From Mycolicibacter kumamotonensis (GTDB lineage: Bacteria > Actinomycetota > Actinomycetes > Mycobacteriales > Mycobacteriaceae), in NCBI RefSeq assembly GCF_002086285.1, contig NZ_MVHU01000001.1, positions 277,307-341,306 on the forward strand: a stretch of 64,000 nt of DNA. Reading direction: 5' to 3'. Of the stretch, positions 38,936 through 48,197 are shown one piece after another (positions within the stretch are counted from its first letter, which is position 1; the number at the start of each line of letters is the position of its first letter). A program made the translations under genes and the position numbers. The notes below the pieces were generated by a model. It saw nothing but the letters and a program-made list of their open reading frames with translations, had not been told where the DNA came from and did not search any database.

Positions 38936-39235
38936 GCAGACACGCTAAAGGCGCGGCGACCGGCGACCGCGGTGCAGCGAATTCTGCTGATCAGCGGGTC
39001 AATTCATTGCGCCACCCCGATGGGCGCGACTGCCAGCGGATATCTGTCGCCCCCGCACGCATTGCGCCGCAGCGGCTCCGGTGGGCCGGTTAACAATCGC
39101 GGTGAGGCAAACCGTTCACGGCGCACGGGCGCAACCACGATCCTGCCCGGCGCGACCGTGCACGGAATGCCGCCGCGAACGGCGTGTCGGTGTGCAAACA
39201 TGCACCCTCGCGGGAAAGAGAGGGCATCCTCGCGG
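38936..39235. promoter_or_regulatory. Upstream region of the GntR-led operon
   Basis: This 300-bp stretch contains no supportable gene. It should carry the promoter of the six-gene operon on the minus strand. GCTGATCAGC at 38986-38995 is a perfect 10-bp palindrome 50 bp upstream of the GntR start and a weak candidate operator. The decarboxylase gene ends at 39236, so its 3' end and terminator also fall here, but I see no clear hairpin. Confidence 0.4.
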
Positions 39236-41965
39236 TCAGCGGGGGGCTTGAGCGAAACGGGCCAGCGCCTCCGGGGTGAACACCGCCAACCCCAGCTCGG
39301 GGTTGTAGCCGTGGATCTCCTTGACGTCGAGTTCGGCCAGAAAGTACAGGATGTCCTTCGATATCACCTGCCCGGGAACCAGCACCGGAAAGCCCGGCGG
39401 ATACGGCACCACGAAGGTGGTCGACACCAGGGTCTTGCCGTCGGCGACGCGGCGGCCGGCGTCACCGAGCAGCACATGCTCGCGGTCGGACTCCTCGTAG
39501 CCGCCGTAGAACGCCGACCGCATATCCCCGAATCGGCTTGTGCCGTCGGGCCGAAAGGCGTCATCGAACTCGCTGAAGTCGGGCAGCGGCGGCAGATCCT
39601 CGGTGATCTCCACGACACGGCGCTGCTGCAGCGCACGATCGTCGTTGCTGGCCGCAGCCCATGCGCGGTCCAGTTCGGTCGCGACCCGGCGCAGCGCATC
39701 GAGAAGGTAGTGCACGCTGGACCAGGTCACACCGATCGTGAAGATCAGCAGCACCGAGTTGATCGATGTCTTGTTGATCTGAATTCCGAATCTGTTCATG
39801 AGGATCTTCTCGCGGAAGTCGTAGCCGTTCATCCCGGTCTTGCCAACGAACAAGGTGACTCGGGTGGGGTCGAGCACGAACTCGTCGGACCGCCACGCCT
39901 CGTTCCACTCCGCCAGGGCACCCTGCCGGACCTGCCGGTAGGAGCTGACCGTCGATGCCCGGAACCGGTCGGGCACCAGGTCGTCCTCGTCGAGGATGCG
40001 GAACCACTTGCGGATCAGCTGGTCCTTGCGGACCCGGTGACGAAACACCAGCGCCATATCGTAGACCCGCCGGACCATCTGGAAGCCTTCGATGTCGACC
40101 TGCCGGCGGGCCAGGTCCAGCGAGGCCAGCAGCTGCTGGTTCGGTGAGGTGGAGGTGTGAGTCAAAAACGCCTCGGTGAACGCTTCGCGGGCCAGCGCAT
40201 TGAAATCCTGGTCCCGAATATGGATCATCGACGCCTGCCGCAGCGCCGACAGCGACTTGTGAGTGGAGTGGGTGGCATAGACGCGCACCCGCGCCGAGGG
40301 GTCGGGCAGCAGCCGGTGCTCGCTCCACTGATCCCGGTCGATGCCCGCCATGGTGGCGCGCCACGCCCGGTACTCCTCGGCATAGTGGGGTGAGGACAGC
40401 ATGGTCTCGAGTCGTTCGGCCGCAACCATCGCGGTGCGCTGCCGGGCCCACGGCACCGCGGTCGCAAACGCATACCAGGCCTCGTCCCACAGGAAACAGA
40501 TGTCCGGCTTGATCGCCAGGATCTCCTCCATCACCCGCTGCGGGTTGTAGACCACGCCGTCGAACGTGCAGTTGGTCAGCAACAACATTCGGACCCGGTG
40601 CAGCTGCCCGGCAGCCTCCAGGTCGAGCAGCGCGCGTTTGATGGTGCGCAGCGACACCGCGCCGTAGATCGCGAACGGCGCCAGCGGGTATGCGTCCAGA
40701 TACATCGGATACGCCCCGGCCAGCACCAGGCCGTAGTGGTGCGACTTGTGACAGTTCCGGTCGATCAACACGATGTCACCCGGCCGGGTCAACGCCTGCA
40801 CCACGATCTTGTTGGCCGTCGAGGTCCCGTTGGTGACGAAGTAGGTGTGGTCGGCGTTCCAGGTCAGCGCGGCCTTGTCCATCGCGACCCGGATGGTGCC
40901 GTGCGGGTCCAGCAGCGAGTCCAGCCCGCCGGATGTCGACGAGGTTTCGGCCATGAAGATGTTGCGGCCGTAGAACTCCCCCATGTCCTGCAGGGAGCGT
41001 GAGTTGAAGATGCTCGCGCCGCGCGCCACCGGAAGCGCATGGAACTGGCCGACAGGCTCGTTGGCGTAGGCCCGCAGTGCGTCGAAAAACGGTGTGGCAT
41101 ACCGCTTGCGGATTCCTGCCAGCACGGTGCTGTTCAAGTCGGTGACGTCGTTGAGCCGATAGAAGGTGCGGTCGTAGACGTCGGGCTCGTCCTCGGTGTC
41201 GGCGGCGATCGACTCGTCGGTGAGCAGGTAGAGATCGATGTGCGGCCGCAGCAGGCGCATCCACTCCCCGCATTCGATGGCATCGCGGCCGCAGTCGACG
41301 ATCCCGGCGTCGTCGTTGGCGCCCAGCAGGGTGTTCATCAGCGGCACCCGGTCGCGCGACCGCAGCGGCAAGTCGTGCCGGACGATCGCCGCCTGGATCT
41401 CACCGTTGAGCGCGACGGCGGTGACGGCGTCTTCGACGCTGGACACCACCAGCAGCTCGATCTGCACCTCGTCATCGGGCTGGCGCAGTGCGCGCAGGTT
41501 TTCCGCGAGGCTTTCCGGGGCGTCCGCCGGCGAGTCGTCGGCCAGCAGCACGGTGTAGAACTGCTGCTGGCGGGCCTGGGCCACCAGCTCCTGCTCGGAC
41601 AGCGGCGCACCGAGGTCGAACAGCGCCGCCCGGTCGCCGTAATCCGACAGCAGCCGCACCACCAGCGACACCTGATCGCGAAGCGACACCGTCGCCATCG
41701 TCTCCAGGTAGCCGCGGAAAGCGGCCAGGTTCGCGGCGCCGGGGAACAGCCAGTACCGCTCATAGGCGCCGAGCCGGTCCAGCAGCCGCTTCACCCGCGC
41801 GGCATGGTGGGCGGTGTCCAGCCCGGTCCGATTGGCCTCGGCCAGCTGCCGGCAGGCGTCATCGAGCAGATTCCAGGTGTCGACGCGCGAGTACGACGGG
41901 TTCGCCACCGCCGCCAGCGCCGAGACCCGCAACCGCCGGCGCTGCCCGTCGGTGCCCGAGCTCAT
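39236..41965 (-). CDS. Orn/Lys/Arg-type amino acid decarboxylase (class I PLP)
   Basis: This 909-residue pyridoxal-phosphate enzyme resembles Rv2531c and the bacterial arginine/lysine/ornithine decarboxylases. The N-terminal wing (1-270) contains VLLADDSPADAPESLAENLRALRQPDDEVQIELLVVSS. The PLP domain begins VARGASIFNSRSLQDMGEFYGRNIFMAETSSTSGGLDSLLDPHGTI. The catalytic lysine is in VYATHSTHKSLSALRQAS, and FLWDEAWYAFA supplies the PLP-ring aspartate. The C-terminal domain ends VLVPGQVISKDILYFLAELDVKEIHGYNPELGLAVF. It may make a polyamine precursor or serve acid resistance; substrate specificity cannot be read. Confidence 0.92.
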   Translation of the reverse strand: MSSGTDGQRRRLRVSALAAVANPSYSRVDTWNLLDDACRQLAEANRTGLDTAHHAARVKRLLDRLGAYERYWLFPGAANLAAFRGYLETMATVSLRDQVSLVVRLLSDYGDRAALFDLGAPLSEQELVAQARQQQFYTVLLADDSPADAPESLAENLRALRQPDDEVQIELLVVSSVEDAVTAVALNGEIQAAIVRHDLPLRSRDRVPLMNTLLGANDDAGIVDCGRDAIECGEWMRLLRPHIDLYLLTDESIAADTEDEPDVYDRTFYRLNDVTDLNSTVLAGIRKRYATPFFDALRAYANEPVGQFHALPVARGASIFNSRSLQDMGEFYGRNIFMAETSSTSGGLDSLLDPHGTIRVAMDKAALTWNADHTYFVTNGTSTANKIVVQALTRPGDIVLIDRNCHKSHHYGLVLAGAYPMYLDAYPLAPFAIYGAVSLRTIKRALLDLEAAGQLHRVRMLLLTNCTFDGVVYNPQRVMEEILAIKPDICFLWDEAWYAFATAVPWARQRTAMVAAERLETMLSSPHYAEEYRAWRATMAGIDRDQWSEHRLLPDPSARVRVYATHSTHKSLSALRQASMIHIRDQDFNALAREAFTEAFLTHTSTSPNQQLLASLDLARRQVDIEGFQMVRRVYDMALVFRHRVRKDQLIRKWFRILDEDDLVPDRFRASTVSSYRQVRQGALAEWNEAWRSDEFVLDPTRVTLFVGKTGMNGYDFREKILMNRFGIQINKTSINSVLLIFTIGVTWSSVHYLLDALRRVATELDRAWAAASNDDRALQQRRVVEITEDLPPLPDFSEFDDAFRPDGTSRFGDMRSAFYGGYEESDREHVLLGDAGRRVADGKTLVSTTFVVPYPPGFPVLVPGQVISKDILYFLAELDVKEIHGYNPELGLAVFTPEALARFAQAPR

Positions 41966-42055
41966 AGGCCCAGTGTGGCCTCAGTCGCCTCCGGGCGCGG
42001 GGTTTCGCCCGACGTCGGCCCGCAAGGGTCTATGGCCCCCCGATTGGGGATCCAA

Positions 42056-42373
42056 ATGCCATGTCGCCACGTCAGCACGGTGGGTAGCCTCGGTTTCGTG
42101 GGTGACATCGCCGAGGTCGACCTCTATACCGCCGCGCTGGCCGGCACGCAGACGGCCGAGGAGGCGTGTGAGCGCCTGGGCGCCGCCGGATGCACGGCCG
42201 CCGTGCAGGACGGAGCCGTCATCATCGGGGACGGCGAGGCGAAGGCCAGCCCGTTCGAGGGCGTCAATCAGATCGGCGACGCTTTTTTCCTGTGGTGCCT
42301 GCATGACCGGGACGGTGAACTTGTGCGGTGCGTCCCGCGCGGCCCGAACGGCAGTTGCCCGCCCCGGCACTGA
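42056..42373 (+). CDS. Hypothetical small protein
   Basis: This open frame encodes up to 105 residues (from ATG 42056), or 91 residues from GTG 42098. The part from the GTG looks protein-like: VGDIAEVDLYTAALAGTQTAEEACERLGAAGCTAAVQDGAVIIGDGEAKASPFEGVNQIGDAFFLWCLHDRDGELVRCV. It has balanced composition and no signal peptide. I recognise no family and see no strong ribosome site. It lies divergently beside the decarboxylase gene. It may be a real small gene or a chance frame. Confidence 0.42.
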   Translation: MPCRHVSTVGSLGFVGDIAEVDLYTAALAGTQTAEEACERLGAAGCTAAVQDGAVIIGDGEAKASPFEGVNQIGDAFFLWCLHDRDGELVRCVPRGPNGSCPPRH

Positions 42374-42728
42374 CCCCGGACACTCCTTTAGCCGCGGCGC
42401 GTAGCCCGACCGGGGCCACTGCCCGGCCCGTGCTCGGTGGCCTGCCGCACGCCATTCAATTTGTCTCAGAGTGAGACACAGAAGCGCCGAAACCATCGAT
42501 TAGATCTGTTGTGCATTAACCCATCCGGCACCGCGCCGGTACGCACGCAGGAGGCGCAATTTTGAACGGGTAAAGCCCGATGACGGCTATTGCCGCGCTG
42601 CTCATCCCCATCGAAAATGGCTCCCCACGGATCGCCACCAAGTAGGGCATCGTCAGCGCACTCACGACCCCGCCAAACCTCCTGATTGCCGGGTTACCTC
42701 TTCCAACCGCCACCAAAGGAATCCACAA
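42374..42728. promoter_or_regulatory. Promoter region of the PEBP-GMC-AceE-like transcription unit
   Basis: This 355-bp region carries no supportable gene. It contains the perfect palindrome at 42462-42478, listed separately. It is locally AT-richer downstream of that site (CGATTAGATCTGTTGTGCATTAAC), where a promoter would fit. Transcription would run rightward into the PEBP gene at 42729. Confidence 0.5.
42462..42478. promoter_or_regulatory. Regulon palindrome, site A (TGTCTCA-GAG-TGAGACA)
   Basis: This is the best copy of a palindrome found upstream of every transcription unit in the monooxygenase island, with perfect 7-bp arms. It lies 250 bp upstream of the PEBP gene. The other copies are at 48610-48626, 55089-55105, 57227-57243 and 59135-59151. 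The adjacent MimR-type activator is the likely binder. Confidence 0.75.
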
Positions 42729-43265
42729 ATGGCTGCACGCCCGCCCCTGCCCTTTGATTTTCTGCCCAAGGTACCGACGTTCACGGTGACCAGCACCGAG
42801 ATCACTGACGGCCAGCCGATGCCCCAGCCGCAGGCATCGGGGAAGTTCGGCGCCGGCGGCGAGGACTGCTCGCCGCACCTGTCCTGGTCCGGATTCCCCG
42901 CGGAAACCCAGAGTTTCGCCGTCACCTGCTACGACCCGGACGCTCCGACGCAAAGCGGATTCTGGCACTGGGCGCTGGCCGACATTCCCGCCGACGTGAC
43001 CGAGCTACCCAGCGGCATAGGCCTGTTAGGAAAACGCGACTTCACCAACGGCGCGATTTCGCTGGCCAACGATGCCGGCCTCCCCGGGTATCTGGGTGCG
43101 GCTCCCCCGGCCGGACACGGTCCACACCGCTACATCTTCACCGTGCATGCCGTCGACGTCGCGAGCCTGGGACTTCCCGACGGGGCGACGCCGGCCTTTC
43201 TGGGCTTCAACCTGTTCAGCCACACCCTCGCGCGCGCGACGATCATCCCCACATTCGAGCAGTAG
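42729..43265 (+). CDS. YbhB/YbcL-type phosphatidylethanolamine-binding protein family
   Basis: This 178-residue PEBP-fold protein resembles Rv2140c. The signature blocks are [51 protein letters not shown] (DPDAP and HW) and [47 protein letters not shown] (GPHRY). The anion pocket is intact, but the bound ligand is unknown. It lacks a signal peptide. It is the first gene of a plus-strand unit with the subunit-3-like and GMC genes, under a copy of the island palindrome. Its job in this context is unclear. Confidence 0.92.
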   Translation: MAARPPLPFDFLPKVPTFTVTSTEITDGQPMPQPQASGKFGAGGEDCSPHLSWSGFPAETQSFAVTCYDPDAPTQSGFWHWALADIPADVTELPSGIGLLGKRDFTNGAISLANDAGLPGYLGAAPPAGHGPHRYIFTVHAVDVASLGLPDGATPAFLGFNLFSHTLARATIIPTFEQ

Positions 43266-43295
43266 CGACCTGACGACGAAACCGAGGCAATAACG

Positions 43296-43760
43296 ATGAC
43301 CAACCAGAAATTGGCGGATCAAAGAGAATTGTTGTTCCAGGCGCTGGTTCCGGCTGAAGCGGCGAATCTCGTGGCGTTGATGCAGAATATCGTCCCTCAT
43401 CAGGATCCCGAACTCCGCGAAATCGTCTTCTACACGGCCCTGTGCTTCGATGCGGGCTTGGCCACCGCCACGGCGTTACGGACGGAAGTGCGGGATCTGC
43501 TCAAGGAACTCGACCGGCAGGCCGTCACGAATGGGGCAGCGTCCTTCGCCGCGGCAACTCCAGAAGTCCAGAAATCATTGCTGACCGCAATAGAAGAGCG
43601 GCCGATTTTCCAACAGATCGTCTACGCGACGGTCAGCGATTTTTACAATCGGCACATCGTCTGGGAAGCCATCGGTTACCCGGGATTAGCCCAGCGGGAT
43701 GGCAAAGGCTACATCAACCAGGGATTTGATGTTCTCGATTGGGCCGAGGCTACGGTCTGA
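43296..43760 (+). CDS. Gluconate 2-dehydrogenase subunit 3-like protein
   Basis: This 154-residue helical protein precedes a GMC oxidoreductase gene by 47 bp. Its composition and position fit the small subunit (subunit 3) of membrane or cytosolic GMC dehydrogenases. Conserved features are LVPAEAANLVALMQNIVPHQDPELREIVFYTALCFDAGLA and FYNRHIVWEAIGYPGLAQRDGKGYINQGFDVLDWAEA, the latter typical of subunit 3 C-termini. The usual Tat signal is absent, so the complex would be cytosolic. It probably stabilises the GMC enzyme. Confidence 0.75.
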   Translation: MTNQKLADQRELLFQALVPAEAANLVALMQNIVPHQDPELREIVFYTALCFDAGLATATALRTEVRDLLKELDRQAVTNGAASFAAATPEVQKSLLTAIEERPIFQQIVYATVSDFYNRHIVWEAIGYPGLAQRDGKGYINQGFDVLDWAEATV

Positions 43761-43807
43761 CCGCGAAAACGCGAACGCATTTGCTTGATATCGAAAGAAG
43801 ACATCAC

Positions 43808-45406
43808 ATGGCTAGAACTGCACTGAAAGTACCTCTGGACGAGGCCGTCGAGGTCGTCGTCATCGGAACGGGAGCCGGAGGCGGCAACGTCATCCGTGAA
43901 CTCTGCCTCGCCGGCGTACGGGTGGTGGCACTGGAGGCCGGTCCGCGCTTGGACGCCGACAACGACTTCGAAGAAGACGAAGTCGGGATGTACCACAAAC
44001 TGAGTTGGCTCGATCCAGTCGGTGTGAGCGGACCCGATATCAGCGGAAGCGCGGCCTGGATCTGTAAGACGGTCGGGGGCAGCACAACTCACTGGGCGGG
44101 CGCCGCACTTCGCTGGCAACCGCATGAATTCAAGGCCAAGACCACCTACGGCGACGTCGAAGGCGCCGACCTCGTTGACTGGCCGATCGACTACGACACC
44201 CTCGCCCCCTACTACGACAAGGCCGAAAAGCTGCTCGGTGTGGCGGGGGCTGTCACCAAGCTGCCCAAGGGCAACACGAATTTCCTGGCCCTCAAGCACG
44301 GGGCCGACGCCCTGGGAATCGACGCCAACGCCGGAAATATCGCGATCACCACCGAGGACTACTTGGGTCGCGGTATTTGTACGCAACGCGGCTATTGTTT
44401 CCAGGGCTGCCGCAACCAGGCCAAGTGGAGCAGCCTGTTCGAAGCGATTCCGACAGCCGAGGACACCGGTTGGCTCGATCTGCGACCGAATTGTCAGGCG
44501 CTCTCGATAACGACCGATGACAATGGGCGTGCAAGCGGAGTGGTGTACGCCGATCCGACCGGGCGAATCGTCGAACAGAAGGCCCAGTATGTCGTCGTCG
44601 CCGGCAACAGCATCCAGACACCTCGACTGCTGCTCAATTCGGCCACACCGCGCTTTCCGGACGGTCTGGCGAACGGTAGCGGCGCCGTCGGCCGCTACTA
44701 CATGCGGCACTTGACCGCCTCCAGCTTCGCCAAATTCCAGCAGCCGGTGCACGCCTACAAGGGCATCACCATGATGGGAATGGTCGATGCATGGCACGAC
44801 AACCGGCCCGATGAGCGCGGCTTCGTCGGCGGATTCCATCTGGAGACGATCTTCCTCGGCCCCGCTTTCACCGCCGTGTTCGTCGCCCCTGGGCCGTTGA
44901 CGTCGACCAGCGGTAGCCGCGCCCTCTGGGGTGAGCAGCTGGCCGACCTGATGGAGTCATACACCCACCTCGCCGGCCTGTGGATCGTCGGAGAAGACAT
45001 GCCACAAGCCGACAACCGGGTCACCGTCGACCCGAACCGCAAGGACCAGTTCGGCATGCCGATTCCGGTGGTCAACTACGCCGACCACCCCAACGACACC
45101 GCCATGCGGGAATTCGCCTGGGGCAGGTCCCGCGAGATCTACACCGCCGGCGGCGCGACCAAGGTGTGGGACACGCCGCCTTATCCGGCCACCCACAACA
45201 TGGGCACCTGCCGGATGGGCTCAGATCCCAGCACCTCGGTGGTCAACGAGTTCGGGCAAGCCCACGAGGTGCCCAACCTGTTCATCGCCGACGGCAGCGT
45301 TTTTCCCACGAGTGGGTCGGAGAATCCGACGCTGACGATCAGCGCTCTGGCGATACGACAGGCGGAATACATCACGTCGGTGATGGCCGAGGAAATGGCC
45401 GGGTAG
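43808..45406 (+). CDS. GMC-family FAD oxidoreductase
   Basis: This 532-residue alcohol or sugar dehydrogenase has the FAD motif EVVVIGTGAGGGNVIRELCLAGVRVVALEAGP. GGSTTHWAGAALRW is the flavin-proximal GMC block, and GICTQRGYCFQGCRNQAKWSS is a cysteine-rich segment shared with choline or gluconate dehydrogenases. The C-terminal active-site region is PATHNMGTCRMGSDPSTSVVNEFGQAHEVPNLFIADGSVFPTSGSENPTLTISALAIR, with His and Asn/His catalytic positions. The ATG at 43808 follows GAAAGAAG. In context it may oxidise a monooxygenase product such as a diol or acetol, but this is inferred. Confidence 0.92.
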   Translation: MARTALKVPLDEAVEVVVIGTGAGGGNVIRELCLAGVRVVALEAGPRLDADNDFEEDEVGMYHKLSWLDPVGVSGPDISGSAAWICKTVGGSTTHWAGAALRWQPHEFKAKTTYGDVEGADLVDWPIDYDTLAPYYDKAEKLLGVAGAVTKLPKGNTNFLALKHGADALGIDANAGNIAITTEDYLGRGICTQRGYCFQGCRNQAKWSSLFEAIPTAEDTGWLDLRPNCQALSITTDDNGRASGVVYADPTGRIVEQKAQYVVVAGNSIQTPRLLLNSATPRFPDGLANGSGAVGRYYMRHLTASSFAKFQQPVHAYKGITMMGMVDAWHDNRPDERGFVGGFHLETIFLGPAFTAVFVAPGPLTSTSGSRALWGEQLADLMESYTHLAGLWIVGEDMPQADNRVTVDPNRKDQFGMPIPVVNYADHPNDTAMREFAWGRSREIYTAGGATKVWDTPPYPATHNMGTCRMGSDPSTSVVNEFGQAHEVPNLFIADGSVFPTSGSENPTLTISALAIRQAEYITSVMAEEMAG

Positions 45407-45408
45407 CC

Positions 45409-45816
45409 ATGGCGTGTGCAGACCGTTGCCGGCGATCGACAACACGCACGGAGCTTCGGGTCAGGGTGTTTCATAATTTCAATGAGTCGCCCACTCCCTT
45501 TCGTTTCGACGACCAGCTCCGTCAGGTGGCGCAGTTCGGCATCAGCATGGATGCCGAGCCGACACCCGGCACAATCCAGACGTTGTTGTCGATCGTCACC
45601 GACCAGCTCAATCGTGATGCGGCGACTGCGCTTTGGGGAAACGACCGCAGGTTTCGGCGCGATCACAACCTGTCCGTCGGAGATGTGGTGACCATCGGTG
45701 ATCAAGCCTGGGCCTACGACCCGACGGGTTGGCGCCGGGTGACGGTGCTCGACGACCAGATCTGGGTGGAGGTAGGGCGCACCCGAAGCGGCGATCCGCT
45801 GCTCTCTCGGGTGTGA
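45409..45816 (+). CDS. Hypothetical protein co-translated with the GMC gene
   Basis: This 135-residue product starts 2 bp after the GMC stop. It reads RVFHNFNESPTPFRFDDQLRQVAQFGISMDAEPTPGTIQTLLSIVTDQLNRDAATALWG and then HNLSVGDVVTIGDQAWAYDPTGWRRVTVLDDQIWVEVGRTRSG. The LSVGDVVxIxxxAWxxDxxGW pattern suggests a compact beta domain. I do not recognise the family with certainty. The tight spacing implies translation with the GMC gene. It has no signal or membrane segment. Confidence 0.65.
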   Translation: MACADRCRRSTTRTELRVRVFHNFNESPTPFRFDDQLRQVAQFGISMDAEPTPGTIQTLLSIVTDQLNRDAATALWGNDRRFRRDHNLSVGDVVTIGDQAWAYDPTGWRRVTVLDDQIWVEVGRTRSGDPLLSRV

Positions 45817-45829
45817 GAACAACACCGTA

Positions 45830-48190
45830 ATGCCTCACGAAGCTCCGATGAGCACCACGGTGGCCGCAGCGACCAACGATCGAGCACCCGCCACACCCAC
45901 TCGATCCGTTGAACCACTCGCCGATGTCGAGCGCCGGGTGCTCTGGCTCTCGACGGCGATGATTCACCATGCCAATCGGGTTCGCCCGAACAGGTCGGGG
46001 ATCAAGGTCGGCGGCCACCAGGCGTCGTGTGCATCGCTGGTCACGATCATGACGTCGCTCTGGTTCGACCAGCTGCGGCCGGACGACCGGGTGTCGGTGA
46101 AACCGCATGCGGCGCCGGTGCTTCACGCGATCAACTACCTGCTGGGAAGGCTCGACCAGAAGTACCTGACCACCCTGCGGGAGTTCGGCGGCCTGCAGTC
46201 CTACCCGAGCAGGGAGAAGGATCCGGACCCCGTGGACTATTCCACCGGATCGGTGGGCATCGGTGCCACCGCACCGATTTGGGGTGCCGTCGCCCGGCGC
46301 TATGTCAACACCGTGACCGGTCAGATCGCCTCTGGCCGGCAGTATTCCCTGGTCGGAGATGCCGAGCTGGATGAAGGCGCGGTGTGGGAGGCGATCATGG
46401 ATCCCTCGATCGCCGAACTCGGCGAAATCGTGTGGATCGTCGACCTGAATCGACAGTCGCTGGATCGCGTGGTTCCCAGTATCGCGGCGGGGCGACTGGA
46501 GGCGATGTTCGCCGCCGCAGGCTGGCAGGTCATCGTGGTGACGTTCGGCAGGCTGTTGCGGCAGCTCTTCGCCCGACCCGGCGGCACGGCGTTGCGCACC
46601 CGGCTCTTGGAGATGTCCAATCCCGAATACCAACGACTGCTGCGCTGCAGCCCCGAGACGTTGCGCATCCGGCTGCCCGGGACCGGGGCCGACGCCGGCG
46701 CCATCGCGGGACTGATCGCCGACCTCGACGACGCCACCCTCGCCAGCGCCATCAGCAACCTCGGTGGCCACGACCTTGAGGCGCTCCGAGCCGCCTACGC
46801 GCAGATCGACGACACGCGACCGACGGTGATCATCGCCTACACCGTGAAGGGTTACGGGCTGCCGTCGCAGGGGCACCCGCAGAACCACTCCTCCCTGCTG
46901 ACGGTCGAGCAGTTTCAGCGACTGGCCGCCGATCTCGACGCGAACCCGGAGAAGCCCTGGGACCGTTTCGAACCGGACTCCCCCGCGGGACGTCTCTGCG
47001 CCGCCACCGCGGCACGGTTGCACCGCAGCCTTCCTGATCCTGTCGCACCACCGAAAGCGCCCACCGACATCGGCCGGACACCGAAGGGAATCTCGACGAC
47101 GCAGGCCGCGCTGGGCCGGGTCCTCCTGGACCTGACCAGGGATGCGCCGCAGGTGGCCCGGCGGATCGTCACCATCAGCCCGGACGTCAGTTCCTCGACG
47201 AACCTGGCCGGGTGGCTGAACAAGGTGGGCGTCTGGTCGCCGACTGAGCGGCCGGACTGGTTCGCCGACGATCCCGAAACGATCATGCATTGGCGTGAGA
47301 AACCCACCGGCCAACACGTCGAACTCGGTATCGCCGAGGTCAACCTGGTCGGGCTGATGAGCGAGCTCGGCGCCACCTGGAGCCGGTGGGGTCACGCCCT
47401 GTTCCCGATCGGCGTCCTCTACGACCCGTTCGTCGAACGGGCCTTGGAACCATGGTCGTTCGGCATCTACGCAGGCGGTCAATCGATCCTGGTGGGCACA
47501 CCCTCCGGCGTCAGCCTGGCCCCGGAGGGCGGTGCCCATCAATCGATCAAGACACCGTCGATCGGGATCGAGCAGCCCGGTTGCGTCAGCTATGAACCGG
47601 CGTTCGCGATCGAGGTGGAGTGGACGGTGCTGGAGTCCATTTCGCGGCTGGGGCGTCCCGACGGCAGCTCTTCGTATGTCCGGTTGTCCACTCGCCCGGT
47701 GGACCAGAGTCTGGCTGCTGTGCCGTCGGATCCCGCAGCCCGAGAGCGACGCCGGCGCCAGGTATTGGCCGGAGCCTATACGCTGCGGTCCGTCAAACAC
47801 CCCGACGTGCAACTGGTCGGTATGGGGGCCATGATCACCGAAGCGCTCGAGGCCGCGGACCGGCTGACCGAGTCGGGAGTCCATGCCGAGGTAGTCTGCG
47901 TCACCAGTGCGAGCCGGTTATTCGAGGCGATTCAGGCGCGACGCGGCCTGTGCAACGCACCGACTTGGGTGCTCGATCAGGTCTTCCCCGCCGCGCGGTC
48001 AGCGCCGATGGTGACGGTGCTCGACGGCCACCCGCATACCCTTGCCTTCCTGGGCACCGTCAATCAGGTACCCAGCGTGGCCTTGGGCGCCACCAGGTTC
48101 GGCCAATCCGGCGATCTGGACGACGTCTACCGGTATCAGGGCATAGACACCGATTCCATCGTTCGTGCCGCCCTCGACGTCATCGCGTGA
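45830..48190 (+). CDS. AceE/transketolase-like thiamine-diphosphate enzyme
   Basis: This 786-residue protein has the three-domain layout of homodimeric pyruvate dehydrogenase E1 and transketolases. The ThDP/Mg site is YSLVGDAELDEGAVWEAIMDPSIAELGEIVWIVDLNRQSLDRVVPS, an AceE-type GDxE...N motif. GLPSQGHPQNHSSLLT is the AceE-like loop. The pyrimidine domain contains GQHVELGIAEVNLVGLMSELG (catalytic Glu), and the C-terminal domain begins VQLVGMGAMITEALEAADRL. No E2 or E3 gene is nearby, so a classical PDH complex is not implied. It may act on a 2-oxo compound from the island's pathway. A second ATG at 45848 is possible. Confidence 0.85.
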   Translation: MPHEAPMSTTVAAATNDRAPATPTRSVEPLADVERRVLWLSTAMIHHANRVRPNRSGIKVGGHQASCASLVTIMTSLWFDQLRPDDRVSVKPHAAPVLHAINYLLGRLDQKYLTTLREFGGLQSYPSREKDPDPVDYSTGSVGIGATAPIWGAVARRYVNTVTGQIASGRQYSLVGDAELDEGAVWEAIMDPSIAELGEIVWIVDLNRQSLDRVVPSIAAGRLEAMFAAAGWQVIVVTFGRLLRQLFARPGGTALRTRLLEMSNPEYQRLLRCSPETLRIRLPGTGADAGAIAGLIADLDDATLASAISNLGGHDLEALRAAYAQIDDTRPTVIIAYTVKGYGLPSQGHPQNHSSLLTVEQFQRLAADLDANPEKPWDRFEPDSPAGRLCAATAARLHRSLPDPVAPPKAPTDIGRTPKGISTTQAALGRVLLDLTRDAPQVARRIVTISPDVSSSTNLAGWLNKVGVWSPTERPDWFADDPETIMHWREKPTGQHVELGIAEVNLVGLMSELGATWSRWGHALFPIGVLYDPFVERALEPWSFGIYAGGQSILVGTPSGVSLAPEGGAHQSIKTPSIGIEQPGCVSYEPAFAIEVEWTVLESISRLGRPDGSSSYVRLSTRPVDQSLAAVPSDPAARERRRRQVLAGAYTLRSVKHPDVQLVGMGAMITEALEAADRLTESGVHAEVVCVTSASRLFEAIQARRGLCNAPTWVLDQVFPAARSAPMVTVLDGHPHTLAFLGTVNQVPSVALGATRFGQSGDLDDVYRYQGIDTDSIVRAALDVIA

Positions 48191-48197
48191 TACGTGC

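Noticed and set aside
38986..38995. GCTGATCAGC palindrome as a definite GntR operator
   Set aside because: A 10-bp palindrome is short enough to occur by chance, and HutC-type sites usually contain GT-N-TA-N-AC-like symmetry. It is kept only as a weak candidate within the promoter region.
45608..47884. Long minus-strand open frame of 758 codons
   Set aside because: It lies entirely antisense to the AceE-like gene, which has clear thiamine-enzyme motifs. The antisense product is rich in Arg, Gly, Gln and His with no recognisable domain, as expected from GC-rich shadow frames.
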